DNA from: an uncultured Desulfovibrio sp.
GTDB lineage: Bacteria; Desulfobacterota; Desulfovibrionia; Desulfovibrionales; Desulfovibrionaceae
Length of the DNA: 63,120 bases
Assembly: GCA_913060505.1 (NCBI GenBank)
Contig: CAJXRQ010000018.1
Coordinates: forward strand, 1 to 63,120
Direction of reading: 5' to 3'
Each line of letters begins with the position of its first letter. The first letter of the stretch is position 1. Positions 54,329 through 62,145 of the stretch are shown piece by piece. A program made the position numbers and the translations under genes. Below the pieces are notes generated by a model. The model ran no database searches. It was not told the origin of the DNA and was given only the letters and a program-made list of their open reading frames with translations.

Positions 54329-54814
54329 ATGAAAAAGTTCCCCCTGCATACGAAGGCCGCCACGCTTTTGGCGGCTCTGATTTTCCTGTTTGCGGCCTGT
54401 TCACAAGGCCGGACCGATGCCGGATTTCCCGACATGGATTCCGCAAGGCTTGACGAGTTGCTCAAGCAGAGCGAAGGCAAGCCCGTCGTGCTTTGTTTCT
54501 GGACCACATGGTGCCCCGCATGCCGCGAGGAAATACCCGAACTGGCCCATTCCGCGAAGGAGTATGGGGACAAGGTCGTGTTTGCGGCGGTTTCCATGGA
54601 TGAAAAGCGTGACGCTTTGGAAACGTTCTTTGCGAACAAGGAACCGGGCGTCCCCGTGTATCTGGGCGACCCTGCACTGGCCACGCGTTTTCAGGTGACA
54701 GCCATTCCGCATTTGGTCGTGTTCGACCGCTCCGGCAAGCCCGTGTTCAGCCGTGCCGGATTATTCCCCAAGGACATGCTGTCCATGATTTTGGATAAAG
54801 CCTTGGAGAAATAG
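54329..54814 (+). CDS. TlpA/ResA-like thioredoxin-fold lipoprotein
   Basis: A 161-residue membrane-anchored thiol-disulfide protein. Lipobox LFAAC with Cys24; thioredoxin fold with active site WCPAC (Cys62, Cys65) after VVLCFWTT, and cis-proline in TAIPHLVVFD. It would reduce disulfides of periplasmic proteins, for example during cytochrome c maturation. GAGGTG precedes the ATG; an open frame upstream lacks support. It lies 75 bases behind metH and abuts the next gene with no gap. Confidence 0.93.
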   Translation: MKKFPLHTKAATLLAALIFLFAACSQGRTDAGFPDMDSARLDELLKQSEGKPVVLCFWTTWCPACREEIPELAHSAKEYGDKVVFAAVSMDEKRDALETFFANKEPGVPVYLGDPALATRFQVTAIPHLVVFDRSGKPVFSRAGLFPKDMLSMILDKALEK

Positions 54815-55279
54815 GTGCCGGCACCACTCGTACGAAAGGCCCGGATAAGCGATGTGCGGGCCATTCATTCGCTGCTCATGCGCAGGGACCACGAGGCGTT
54901 GGTTCTGCCCCGTTCCATCAGCCAGCTCTATTCACACCTGCGCGATTTTTTCGTGGCCGAACAGGGTGGCGAGATAGTTGCCTGCGTGGCCTTGTCCATC
55001 ACGTGGGAAAATCTGGCCGAAATCCGTTCTTTGGTCGTTGCCCCGGAGCTGCGCAACGAAGGAATGGGAAAGACCATGGTGGAAGCGGCTTTGAGCGAGG
55101 CGGTGGCCATCGGTATTTATACTGTTTTTACCCTGACCGAAGTCCCCGGATTTTTTGCCAAGGTGGGCTTTGAGCAGGTCGAAAAGGAGACCCTGAACCA
55201 GAAAATCTGGGCGGACTGTCTCCATTGTCCACGGTTTCCTGACCACTGTAATGAAGTGGCCATGATTATTCGTTTTTGA
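54815..55279 (+). CDS. GNAT acetyltransferase, short N-acetylglutamate synthase (ArgA) type
   Basis: A 154-residue GNAT protein. The acetyl-CoA loop is VVAPELRNEGMGKTMVEAA. The C-terminus NQKIWADCLHCPRFPDHCNEVAMI carries the paired cysteines typical of the short ArgA-like enzymes that make N-acetylglutamate, the first step of arginine synthesis. GTG start directly follows the TlpA stop (TAG-GTG), so it depends on coupling. Alternative: another amino-acid acetyltransferase. Confidence 0.82.
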   Translation: MPAPLVRKARISDVRAIHSLLMRRDHEALVLPRSISQLYSHLRDFFVAEQGGEIVACVALSITWENLAEIRSLVVAPELRNEGMGKTMVEAALSEAVAIGIYTVFTLTEVPGFFAKVGFEQVEKETLNQKIWADCLHCPRFPDHCNEVAMIIRF

Positions 55280-55301
55280 CTTCCAAACCCGGCAGGACCA
55301 A

Positions 55302-55838
55302 ATGGCCCATAAATTGAAACCATTTATCACGGCAGAGGAAATCCGCGATCGCGTCAGGGAGGTTGGACAGGAGATTTCCCGGTCCTACGATGACGATGCC
55401 CCTCTTATCTGTGTCTGCGTGCTCAAAGGCGCGTTTTTATTTTTTTCGGACCTGATTCGGAATATCGACAGGGAAATCGAGGTGGATTTCGTTCGACTCG
55501 CCAGTTACGGCACAGCCACCGCCCGGGGAGAAGACATTGTCTTTTCCAAGGATATGGAGGTGCCCGTGGACGGAAAACACGTGCTTATCGTCGAAGATAT
55601 CGTTGATACCGGCCATTCCATGGATTTTCTGCTGCATGTGTTGAAAAAGAGAAATCCCAAGAGTTTGAAAATTTGCGCGCTTATTGATAAACATGAACGG
55701 CGGGAAATCGATATTGAAGTTGATTTTCCTGGTTTTGACATTCCCTCGGGTTTCATAGTGGGCTATGGTCTCGACTATGCTGAACGCTACCGGGAACTGG
55801 ACGCCATCTACGAGCTGGCAACGGATTCCGGCGAATAA
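55302..55838 (+). CDS. hpt: Hypoxanthine phosphoribosyltransferase
   Basis: A 178-residue purine salvage enzyme that joins hypoxanthine or guanine to PRPP. The PRPP-binding motif is HVLIVEDIVDTGHS; VCVLKGAFLFFSDLIR forms the pyrophosphate loop; the flexible loop includes LASYGTATARG. Length is normal. It sits 22 bases after the GNAT gene and 27 before the zinc-ribbon gene in the same operon. Confidence 0.95.
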   Translation: MAHKLKPFITAEEIRDRVREVGQEISRSYDDDAPLICVCVLKGAFLFFSDLIRNIDREIEVDFVRLASYGTATARGEDIVFSKDMEVPVDGKHVLIVEDIVDTGHSMDFLLHVLKKRNPKSLKICALIDKHERREIDIEVDFPGFDIPSGFIVGYGLDYAERYRELDAIYELATDSGE

Positions 55839-55865
55839 CCCGCCGATAAAACTGGAGATCGCCCA

Positions 55866-57143
55866 ATGATTGTTACGTGTTCAAATTGCCAGACCAAATA
55901 CAATCTTCCTGAAGATAAAATCGCCCCGGGCGGTTCCAAGGTAAAATGCTCTCGTTGCGGACATCTGTTCAAGGTGACTCCTCCCTCCGCTCAGGTGGAG
56001 GAAGAAGTCGAAGCCCTGCTTGAGCAGGACGCCCCTGCTGAAAAACAGGAATCGGATGCATCGTTTGATGCTGCGTTCGACGAAGCCAAAGCCGAGCATA
56101 CTGCCGAGCCTGCCGCCCCGTCGGAGCCGGCCCAGGAACAGCCGGTGGATGAAGAAGCGCCTGTGAATGATGCCGCAGGAGTGGATGCGCCGCCCGAAGA
56201 TGATTTCAGCGACCTGTTTGATGATCAGGATGGCGATGAACCCACGCCGGAAGCCGGTGAAGAAGAGTCGTTGTTTGAAGGCGGCGAGGAAGACCTCTTT
56301 GGCGACCAACCGGCTGAAGAAGCTCCGGGCGCCAGCCCTGAAGAAGAAACGGAAGACATTTTCGCCGATGAGCCTGAAGCCCCTGCCGGGGATGCTGCCG
56401 GCGCGGACGAAGACTCCGGGCTTGGCGACCTGTTCGATGACGACGATCCGAAAGCGGACGGTGGAGACGATATCTTCGCCGATGCCGATGACGACAGCGA
56501 AGACGATCCGGATGAAGAGGAATCCCTTTTCGAACAGAGTCTTGATCTGGACGAGAAGCCCAAGCGTAGCATGACCGGTGTTATCGTATTGCTGGCTTTC
56601 CTGCTTGTGATGGGCGGAACCATATATTTCAAGGCCTGGACGCTGGTCGGCATTGATCTCGGTTCCACATTCCAGAATGTTCCCTATGTGGGCAGCTGGT
56701 TGTCGGATAAAGATACTCCCGGTGCCGAACCGGGCGAATCACCGGAACAGCGGGTCAACAAAATCGAACTCAAAAACGTCCGCCAGTTCTACGCCAAGAA
56801 CGAAAAGGCCGGAGTCTTGTTTGTCATTCAGGGCACAGCGGTCAACAACTTCGCCACTCCCAAGGAGCGCATCGAAGTGCAGGCGCAACTGTTTGACGCC
56901 CAATCCAAGGTGGTGGCCGCGCAGAAGTTGCTTTGCGGCAACGTGCTTTCCATGTTCCAGTTGCAGGTGCAAAGCCGCAAGGAAATCGAGGACGGCCTGA
57001 AGTCCGAAGTGGGAATCCTGTCCAATAACACCTTCCTGCGTCCCGGAGCCTCCACGCCGTTTATGTTCGTGTTCTTTGAGCAGCCCGTGAACGACATCAA
57101 GGAATTCGGGGTCAAGGTGGTTGACGCCAAAACGCCCAAATAG
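55866..57143 (+). CDS. MJ0042 zinc-ribbon / DUF3426 membrane protein
   Basis: A 425-residue protein. The N-terminal MJ0042 zinc ribbon has Cys5, Cys8, Cys28, Cys31. It is followed by a ~190-residue acidic region (almost only Asp, Glu, Ala, Pro and Gly), a membrane helix (~238-258), and a C-terminal DUF3426 domain (~290-420: GVLFVIQGTAVNNFATPKERI, ...PFMFVFFEQPVNDIKEFGVKV). Such proteins occur in delta- and gammaproteobacteria; function unknown. Last gene of the metH operon, before a strong terminator. The acidic region is unusually long. Confidence 0.9.
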   Translation: MIVTCSNCQTKYNLPEDKIAPGGSKVKCSRCGHLFKVTPPSAQVEEEVEALLEQDAPAEKQESDASFDAAFDEAKAEHTAEPAAPSEPAQEQPVDEEAPVNDAAGVDAPPEDDFSDLFDDQDGDEPTPEAGEEESLFEGGEEDLFGDQPAEEAPGASPEEETEDIFADEPEAPAGDAAGADEDSGLGDLFDDDDPKADGGDDIFADADDDSEDDPDEEESLFEQSLDLDEKPKRSMTGVIVLLAFLLVMGGTIYFKAWTLVGIDLGSTFQNVPYVGSWLSDKDTPGAEPGESPEQRVNKIELKNVRQFYAKNEKAGVLFVIQGTAVNNFATPKERIEVQAQLFDAQSKVVAAQKLLCGNVLSMFQLQVQSRKEIEDGLKSEVGILSNNTFLRPGASTPFMFVFFEQPVNDIKEFGVKVVDAKTPK

Positions 57144-57162
57144 AAATATTCAAAATGATTGC

Positions 57163-57199
57163 AAGAGGCTGTCGGCATGAAGTCGGCAGCCTCTTTTTT
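57163..57199 (+). terminator. Terminator of the metH operon
   Basis: AAGAGGCTG and CAGCCTCTT stems with an inner imperfect pairing, then a run of T. It lies 20 bases after the DUF3426 gene. Confidence 0.85.
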
Positions 57200-57216
57200 C
57201 TTTTGGAGGGGCGATG

Positions 57217-57246
57217 TTGCATATGCCGGTCCGTGCAGGCTATACT
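57217..57246 (+). promoter_or_regulatory. Promoter of the diguanylate cyclase gene
   Basis: TTGCAT and TATACT with an 18-base spacer; start codon 28 bases after the -10. Confidence 0.65.
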
Positions 57247-57273
57247 GTCGGACGCCAGTCGTCAGGAGGGGGC

Positions 57274-58539
57274 ATGAAGGACGCGAAGCAGAACTTGGCC
57301 GTGCTGGTAGTCATGGCCGACGAATTTGAACGGGAGCGCATTGCCGCGCTGTTGGGCCGGGTCGCCGGGACCGTGTTCGAGGCGCGTGACGGACGCGAAG
57401 GATTGCGTTCCTGGCGCGACAACCAGCCGGACATGGTGCTCACGGACATGGTGCTTCCTGTGCTGGACGGCCTGGACATGATCGCCACCATCCGGGGTGA
57501 AGACGAGGACGTTCCCGTGCTTGTAGCCTATGATCTTTACAACCCCAAAACGTTGCTCAAGGCCGTCGAGATGAACATCGACGCGTTCCTGCGCATGCCT
57601 GTTCGGGACGAGCGTTTACTGGATGCCGTTCGGCGTTGTGCCCGAACCGTCTTCATGCGCCGCAAGTTGGCCCGCAACGATACCATGCTTTGGAGCCTGC
57701 TGGATATTTTTCCGGGTATGGCCCTGTTGGAGCACAATGGCCGTACCATATACGCCAACCGGCATTTGGCCGCGTATCTGGGTTTTGACTCGTTTCTGGA
57801 CATGCGTGACTCCGGTGTTTCCTTCGGGAGTAACATTGTCGAATTGAACGGTGCTCCCTACACAGGCGGCGATCATGGTTGGGTTCGCGTCATCGTGGAC
57901 GACCAGTTGGACCGCGATCAGGTCGTTCGTGTAAACAGCCCCGGCAACCCCTCTGGCAGGGCGGGCGTTTTTGCCGTGACCCATTCACCGTTTCCCAACA
58001 GTCGGCTGCGGCTTTTCTCGTTTCAGGATATCAGCGAACTGGAGGACGAGCGGGCAATGTTGCAGGACGAAGCATCCACTGACCCGTTGACGCAGGCCAT
58101 GAATCGGCGCAGCTTCTTGCGGCTGCTGGATTCGGAGATGGTCTCTGGCCGTGCGCTTGGTTTGATCATGTTCGACATTGACCATTTCAAGTCCATTAAC
58201 GATGAATACGGGCATGATGTGGGGGATGCGGTTTTGCGTGAGATTTCAGCTTTGGTGCGCGATAACATCCGCGAGACTGACCGTTTGGCCCGGTGGGGCG
58301 GCGAAGAGTTCATGGTTTTGGCTCCGGGGTCGTCCATGGAGCGCACGGCACAGGTGGCTGAGCGTCTGCGCGGAGCGGTGGAGAGCTTTTCCTTTACGGG
58401 CGTACCTCGGCCTGTGACGTCGAGTTTCGGAGTGGCTGTTGTGGAGAACGGTGAAAGTCAGGATGTGTTTATCAAGCGTGTCGATACTGCCCTGTACCAT
58501 GCCAAGGAAAGCGGACGGAATCGCGTGGTGCAGGGATAA
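57274..58539 (+). CDS. Response-regulator diguanylate cyclase (REC-PAS-GGDEF)
   Basis: A 421-residue cytosolic protein. The receiver domain has phosphoacceptor Asp58 in VLTDMVLP, though the usual Lys near its end is not obvious. A PAS-like middle domain is at ~135-250. The GGDEF domain carries GGEEF at 342-346 and an inhibitory site RETD at 333-336, five residues ahead. It should make cyclic di-GMP when phosphorylated and be product-inhibited. AGGAGGGGG fixes the start. It opposes the HD-GYP enzyme at 7.9 kb. Confidence 0.95.
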   Translation: MKDAKQNLAVLVVMADEFERERIAALLGRVAGTVFEARDGREGLRSWRDNQPDMVLTDMVLPVLDGLDMIATIRGEDEDVPVLVAYDLYNPKTLLKAVEMNIDAFLRMPVRDERLLDAVRRCARTVFMRRKLARNDTMLWSLLDIFPGMALLEHNGRTIYANRHLAAYLGFDSFLDMRDSGVSFGSNIVELNGAPYTGGDHGWVRVIVDDQLDRDQVVRVNSPGNPSGRAGVFAVTHSPFPNSRLRLFSFQDISELEDERAMLQDEASTDPLTQAMNRRSFLRLLDSEMVSGRALGLIMFDIDHFKSINDEYGHDVGDAVLREISALVRDNIRETDRLARWGGEEFMVLAPGSSMERTAQVAERLRGAVESFSFTGVPRPVTSSFGVAVVENGESQDVFIKRVDTALYHAKESGRNRVVQG

Positions 58540-58900
58540 GGGCGGTATACTGTTCCTTTTGCCTTGCTCTTGACGTCAGAGCAAGGGGCAGGTAAAAATA
58601 TCGATAAGTTTCCGAAAGGCATATTTCCCTTTTTGAAAAAGGCTGTCGATAGGTGACGATGAATGACGATTGAAGATGGCCGATTCCGTGGAATGCACGC
58701 TTTTTGCGTGGGTAATTCTTATGAATGGGCACGAAAAAAATATGTACTCCGGTTGGCTGGAAGCCGCTTTCGGCAGAAGTCCGGCCCAATGCACCCGGCG
58801 CGCATCATCCCGGCTTGGAGCCACGTGTTGCGAAACAGGCCCGAAGGTGTGCGCCGGTCCGATGCTTTTATTTCCCTGACGACAACAACGAGAAAACGCC
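58540..58900. other. Gap with folded-RNA potential upstream of a MerR-like gene
   Basis: No gene is supported in these 361 bases. At 58560-58586 there is an imperfect palindrome CCTTGCTCTT...AGAGCAAGG without a T-tract. A CACGC-TTTTT-GCGTG hairpin lies near 58696. CCGGCGCGCA (about 58793) can pair with TGTGCGCCGG (about 58848) as a long-range stem. This could be a leader RNA. An 81-codon plus-strand frame is present but looks non-coding. Confidence 0.4.
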
Positions 58901-59980
58901 ATGTCTGAGACTTTGACACATAAAGACCTTGCCGCGCTTTGCGGTGTTTCCGAAACCACCATCAAGAGCTATCGCCGCAAATTCCCCACGTTCATCCCCG
59001 TGCATACGGACGGCAAGCCCATTCGTTTCAAGCCCGAAGCTGGCGACGTATGCCTGTGTATTCGCGATTGCTTTGTAAAAGGCATGAGCATCAATGAGAC
59101 GCACAAGGTTCTCAAGGGGAAGTTCCGCGAGATTCGACGCAAGGATCTCAAGCAGCCTTCGGCTCCTGCCGGAATCGCCGCTCCGTCCGGTTCCGGCATG
59201 GAAGGTGTTTCCAGGGAATATCTGGACAAGTTTTTTGAAACTGCCGGGCAAATGATGCATGGCATGGCCCAATTGGCCACGGCGCAAGTTCGTGCGGACA
59301 AGCGGCTTGAAAAGGTTGAGAAAGCGTTGGGTGATTTTGCGGATGCCGAGGCCCGCAATGAAGAGATGTTTTCCGCACTTCTGGATCATTTGCGCACGAA
59401 TCCGCCCGAAGGCGAGGCAAAAGTCCGCGCCCGCAAGATCATCAACGTGCGCGGGAGCGAGGGCACCAAGTCCTATACCTTTGAAAACGAGAAGGCGGCA
59501 GAGCATGTTTCAGAGCCGGAAAGCGCAGTGTCCCATGCGCCGGAACACGAACATCTTGAAGAGCGTGAAATGGCCGGGCACGCGGAATCTTCAACCGAAG
59601 CAGAGCATTCGACCAAGCCTTCTGATTTGCCCCGCCCTTCGGATACGTTTATGGGAACGCCGATTGTCATCCGTACTGATCAGGGCGAATTCTTGGGACT
59701 GCCCGGGCGAGTGCCGTTGGAAGGCTTTGTGGACGCCCTGATTCGTGAAGGAAAAAGCACAGGTCTGAGCCTGACCAATTGGGAACGACGCGATCGGTCA
59801 TGGGTGTTGACCATGCAGAACGCCAACAATGACCGTCATGAGCTTTTCTTTGGCGGGACCAAGACCCCGCGGGGCAATCTGGTGGTTCTGTTTTGGCGGT
59901 TGGACATCAACGGCGAAGAAACCACTCCTGCATTTCTTCAGGAATTTTTCCGGGAGATCAAGGACAAGATCGGCGGATAG
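58901..59980 (+). CDS. MerR-like HTH protein with coiled coil and unknown C-terminal domain
   Basis: A 359-residue protein. Residues ~5-75 form a MerR-like helix-turn-helix (HKDLAALCGVSETTIKSYRRKF, then RFKPEAGDVC). A coiled coil at ~105-165 and an acidic, His/Glu-rich linker (~190-240) follow. The C-terminal ~110-residue domain contains LGLPGRVPLEGFVDALIREGKSTGL and ends REIKDKIGG; I do not recognise it. It resembles the regulator at 2.7 kb in its first two parts only. No operon partner. Confidence 0.8.
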   Translation: MSETLTHKDLAALCGVSETTIKSYRRKFPTFIPVHTDGKPIRFKPEAGDVCLCIRDCFVKGMSINETHKVLKGKFREIRRKDLKQPSAPAGIAAPSGSGMEGVSREYLDKFFETAGQMMHGMAQLATAQVRADKRLEKVEKALGDFADAEARNEEMFSALLDHLRTNPPEGEAKVRARKIINVRGSEGTKSYTFENEKAAEHVSEPESAVSHAPEHEHLEEREMAGHAESSTEAEHSTKPSDLPRPSDTFMGTPIVIRTDQGEFLGLPGRVPLEGFVDALIREGKSTGLSLTNWERRDRSWVLTMQNANNDRHELFFGGTKTPRGNLVVLFWRLDINGEETTPAFLQEFFREIKDKIGG

Positions 59981-60014
59981 TTTGATCGTCGCCAGGCGCG
60001 GCTAATTGCTCTGC

Positions 60015-61031
60015 CTATCCCTTTTTCCTTGCCGCCTTCATATACGGGGCGGCAAGTTCTACTCTGCCGCATGTTTCGGCAAGATGCAGGTAGAGCAGCC
60101 GGAGAAAGGTTTCATGAATGGCCGGGGCCTGGCGTCTGCGTTCCGCTACCAGCGCGTCCAGATCAAAACTTTCTATCCAGCCGACAAATTCCATAGCCCG
60201 GTGGCGTGCCCGGTGCAAGGCGTCCACCTTGGCAAGGCCACTGGCCCCCACCTGTTCGCACAACTCCGGTTTTTTCAATAGGCGTTGGGCTGTTTGCACC
60301 AGCGCGTCAACGTCATTGATGGGGTAGGTGAACAGATCCTGCCCGTCCTTGAACAGATCTTCCTGCCCATGACCGATGGCCGGAGTCAGTAGACAGCCGC
60401 CACAGCCAAGTACCTCGAAAACCCGGTAGTTCAGGTCGCCGCGTTCGGCGATATTCAGGATGACGCGGCCCTGCGGATAGAGATCCCGGTATATCCCCTG
60501 ACGCACGGTAAGGCCGGGCAAGCGTTTTTCGATTTCGCGCAGCATACGCGTGCGAACCGGAAAAATGTCTTCGCCCACGTTGCCCACGAAAAGCAGATCC
60601 CACTGTTTTGCCATAGTCTTTGGCAGGTCGTCGTCCTTGGCAAAGGGCGGAAGCCAGAGCAGGCGTTCGTCAGGCAGCCGTTTGTTGCGGAAGGTTTCCA
60701 TGTGGTCCCGCAAGCTGACGGAACACAGGTCAAAGGCTTGTGCATAAAAGGGATACCAACTGTGAATATGCGTATCCACGCACAGAAAAACCGTGGGACA
60801 CGGGTAGTCTTCCACGCCCAGCAACGGCACGGGCAGACTACGGTCTCCATAGATCAGCAGGTCCGGTTCGAATCCCGCGGCTTGAACCACCCCCTGCCAG
60901 TCAAGAGGATGCCCGTCCGGCCGGACATGGGTCACGTCCGCTCCCATGGCTAACAGGGGGTCCACAAAATATCGTTCACCGAACCAGAAGACTTTTTTCC
61001 CGGCAAAGGGCACAGCCAGATTCTCATGCAT
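60015..61031 (-). CDS. CgeB-like glycosyltransferase
   Basis: A 338-residue GT-B protein. Start VFWFGERYFVDPLLAMGADV; the C-terminal half has LLFVGNVGEDIFPVRTRML and the CgeB/GT1-like motif FEVLGCGGCLLTPAIGHGQEDLF. Such enzymes modify surface glycans or flagellin. It overlaps the end of the upstream glycosyltransferase gene by eight bases, so the pair is co-translated. The sugar is unknown. It could serve the window's glycosylation locus or cell-surface polysaccharide. Confidence 0.85.
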   Translation of the reverse strand: MHENLAVPFAGKKVFWFGERYFVDPLLAMGADVTHVRPDGHPLDWQGVVQAAGFEPDLLIYGDRSLPVPLLGVEDYPCPTVFLCVDTHIHSWYPFYAQAFDLCSVSLRDHMETFRNKRLPDERLLWLPPFAKDDDLPKTMAKQWDLLFVGNVGEDIFPVRTRMLREIEKRLPGLTVRQGIYRDLYPQGRVILNIAERGDLNYRVFEVLGCGGCLLTPAIGHGQEDLFKDGQDLFTYPINDVDALVQTAQRLLKKPELCEQVGASGLAKVDALHRARHRAMEFVGWIESFDLDALVAERRRQAPAIHETFLRLLYLHLAETCGRVELAAPYMKAARKKG

Positions 61032-62145
61032 CCGCTTGTTCCTTATGGTGGGTTTGCACGTTGTGATACAGACGGAGATAGTCGTTGGTCATGCGTTGCA
61101 TGGAGAATCGTTTCTGCCCATGGAAAAATGCGGCCACTCCCATTTCCCGCGCCTGACGCGGCCGGGCCAGCAACGTTGCGGCGGTTTCCACCAGTGCGGC
61201 AAAATTCTTTTCCTGCACCAGAAGGCCGGTTTCCTTGTCGCATATCTGTTCAGGGATGCCGCCAGCGGCAAAGGCCACGGTGGGCAGAGCCTGCGCTTGC
61301 GCCTCCAGCACCACGAGCGGGTGGTTGTCCGCCAGGGATGGGTAGAGCAGAACATCTGCCGCCGCCAGCAAGGCCGACATGCGCTTTCGCTCCACATAGG
61401 GCCAGAAGTGCAGGGTGTTGTGCGTGAACGCGGTGTCCCCTCCCACGGCGAATCCGACCAGATTGGGAATGCGTTTGCAGAGGTCGTCCCAGAGGTCGCG
61501 CCAGCGGCCGCCAGCCTTGTATGCGGCCTTGTCACCACCGTGGGCGGCGAACATGGCAACCCGCGCAGCCGGATGAATGCCGATGGCCTTGCGCGCTTCG
61601 TTCTTGTCCGGTGGATTTTCAGGCCATGGGATGCCATTGGGGATAACGTGTACGTTGTGGCCGGGCATGGCTTCCCGTGCCAGTCCGGCCAGCCATGCCG
61701 AAGGGGAAACCAGTGTGGGCGTCAGCTTGTCCACCAGCAGTTGTTTGGCCTCGCGGTACCCGGCACATTGCGGATAATCCCGTGGGCACGGCTCTTCACA
61801 GTTATTGGAAAAATGGTCGCAATTCAGGGGATAGGCGCAACCGCCCGTAAACAGATCGCAATCGTGCAGGGTTATGATCGGCCTGTGATGCAGCGAACTG
61901 AGCAGGCGGACCCAGTCGCCGCTGCCATGCACATGGACAAGCGCGTTGCCGGGGATGCTGTTGCCTACAAGGGAGCCAAGCTGGTCCGGCGGCGTGACCG
62001 GCCAGGCATCGCTGGTTTCCGAAAATTCAAAAGACGCCGAGCACGTAGCGCCGGCGTCTGCCAGGCCGCGTAGCAGCAACCTTGCCACGCGCACGGCGCC
62101 CCCGCGCAGTTGCAGAGCCGTATGATGGTGCACATGGAGACTCAC
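61024..62145 (-). CDS. GT4 glycosyltransferase with cysteine-rich insert
   Basis: A 373-residue GT-B enzyme. It starts HHHTALQLRGGAVRVARLLLRGL. After ITLHDCDLFTGGCAYPLNCDH it has the Cys-rich loop (GC...NC...NNCEEPCPRDYPQC) seen in WcaC/colanic-acid-type transferases. The donor site contains ADVLLYPSLADNHPLVVLEAQAQALP. It overlaps its downstream partner by eight bases, and its start overlaps the upstream acyltransferase gene by four, so the three genes form one operon. Confidence 0.88.
   Translation of the reverse strand: MSLHVHHHTALQLRGGAVRVARLLLRGLADAGATCSASFEFSETSDAWPVTPPDQLGSLVGNSIPGNALVHVHGSGDWVRLLSSLHHRPIITLHDCDLFTGGCAYPLNCDHFSNNCEEPCPRDYPQCAGYREAKQLLVDKLTPTLVSPSAWLAGLAREAMPGHNVHVIPNGIPWPENPPDKNEARKAIGIHPAARVAMFAAHGGDKAAYKAGGRWRDLWDDLCKRIPNLVGFAVGGDTAFTHNTLHFWPYVERKRMSALLAAADVLLYPSLADNHPLVVLEAQAQALPTVAFAAGGIPEQICDKETGLLVQEKNFAALVETAATLLARPRQAREMGVAAFFHGQKRFSMQRMTNDYLRLYHNVQTHHKEQADA

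Noticed and set aside
58663..58908. 81-codon frame before the MerR-like gene
   Set aside because: No recognisable motif or good ribosome site; overlaps the start of the real gene.
60866..60905. tRNA-like GGTTCGAATCC segment
   Set aside because: It is inside a well-supported glycosyltransferase gene and no acceptor or anticodon stems can be formed around it.
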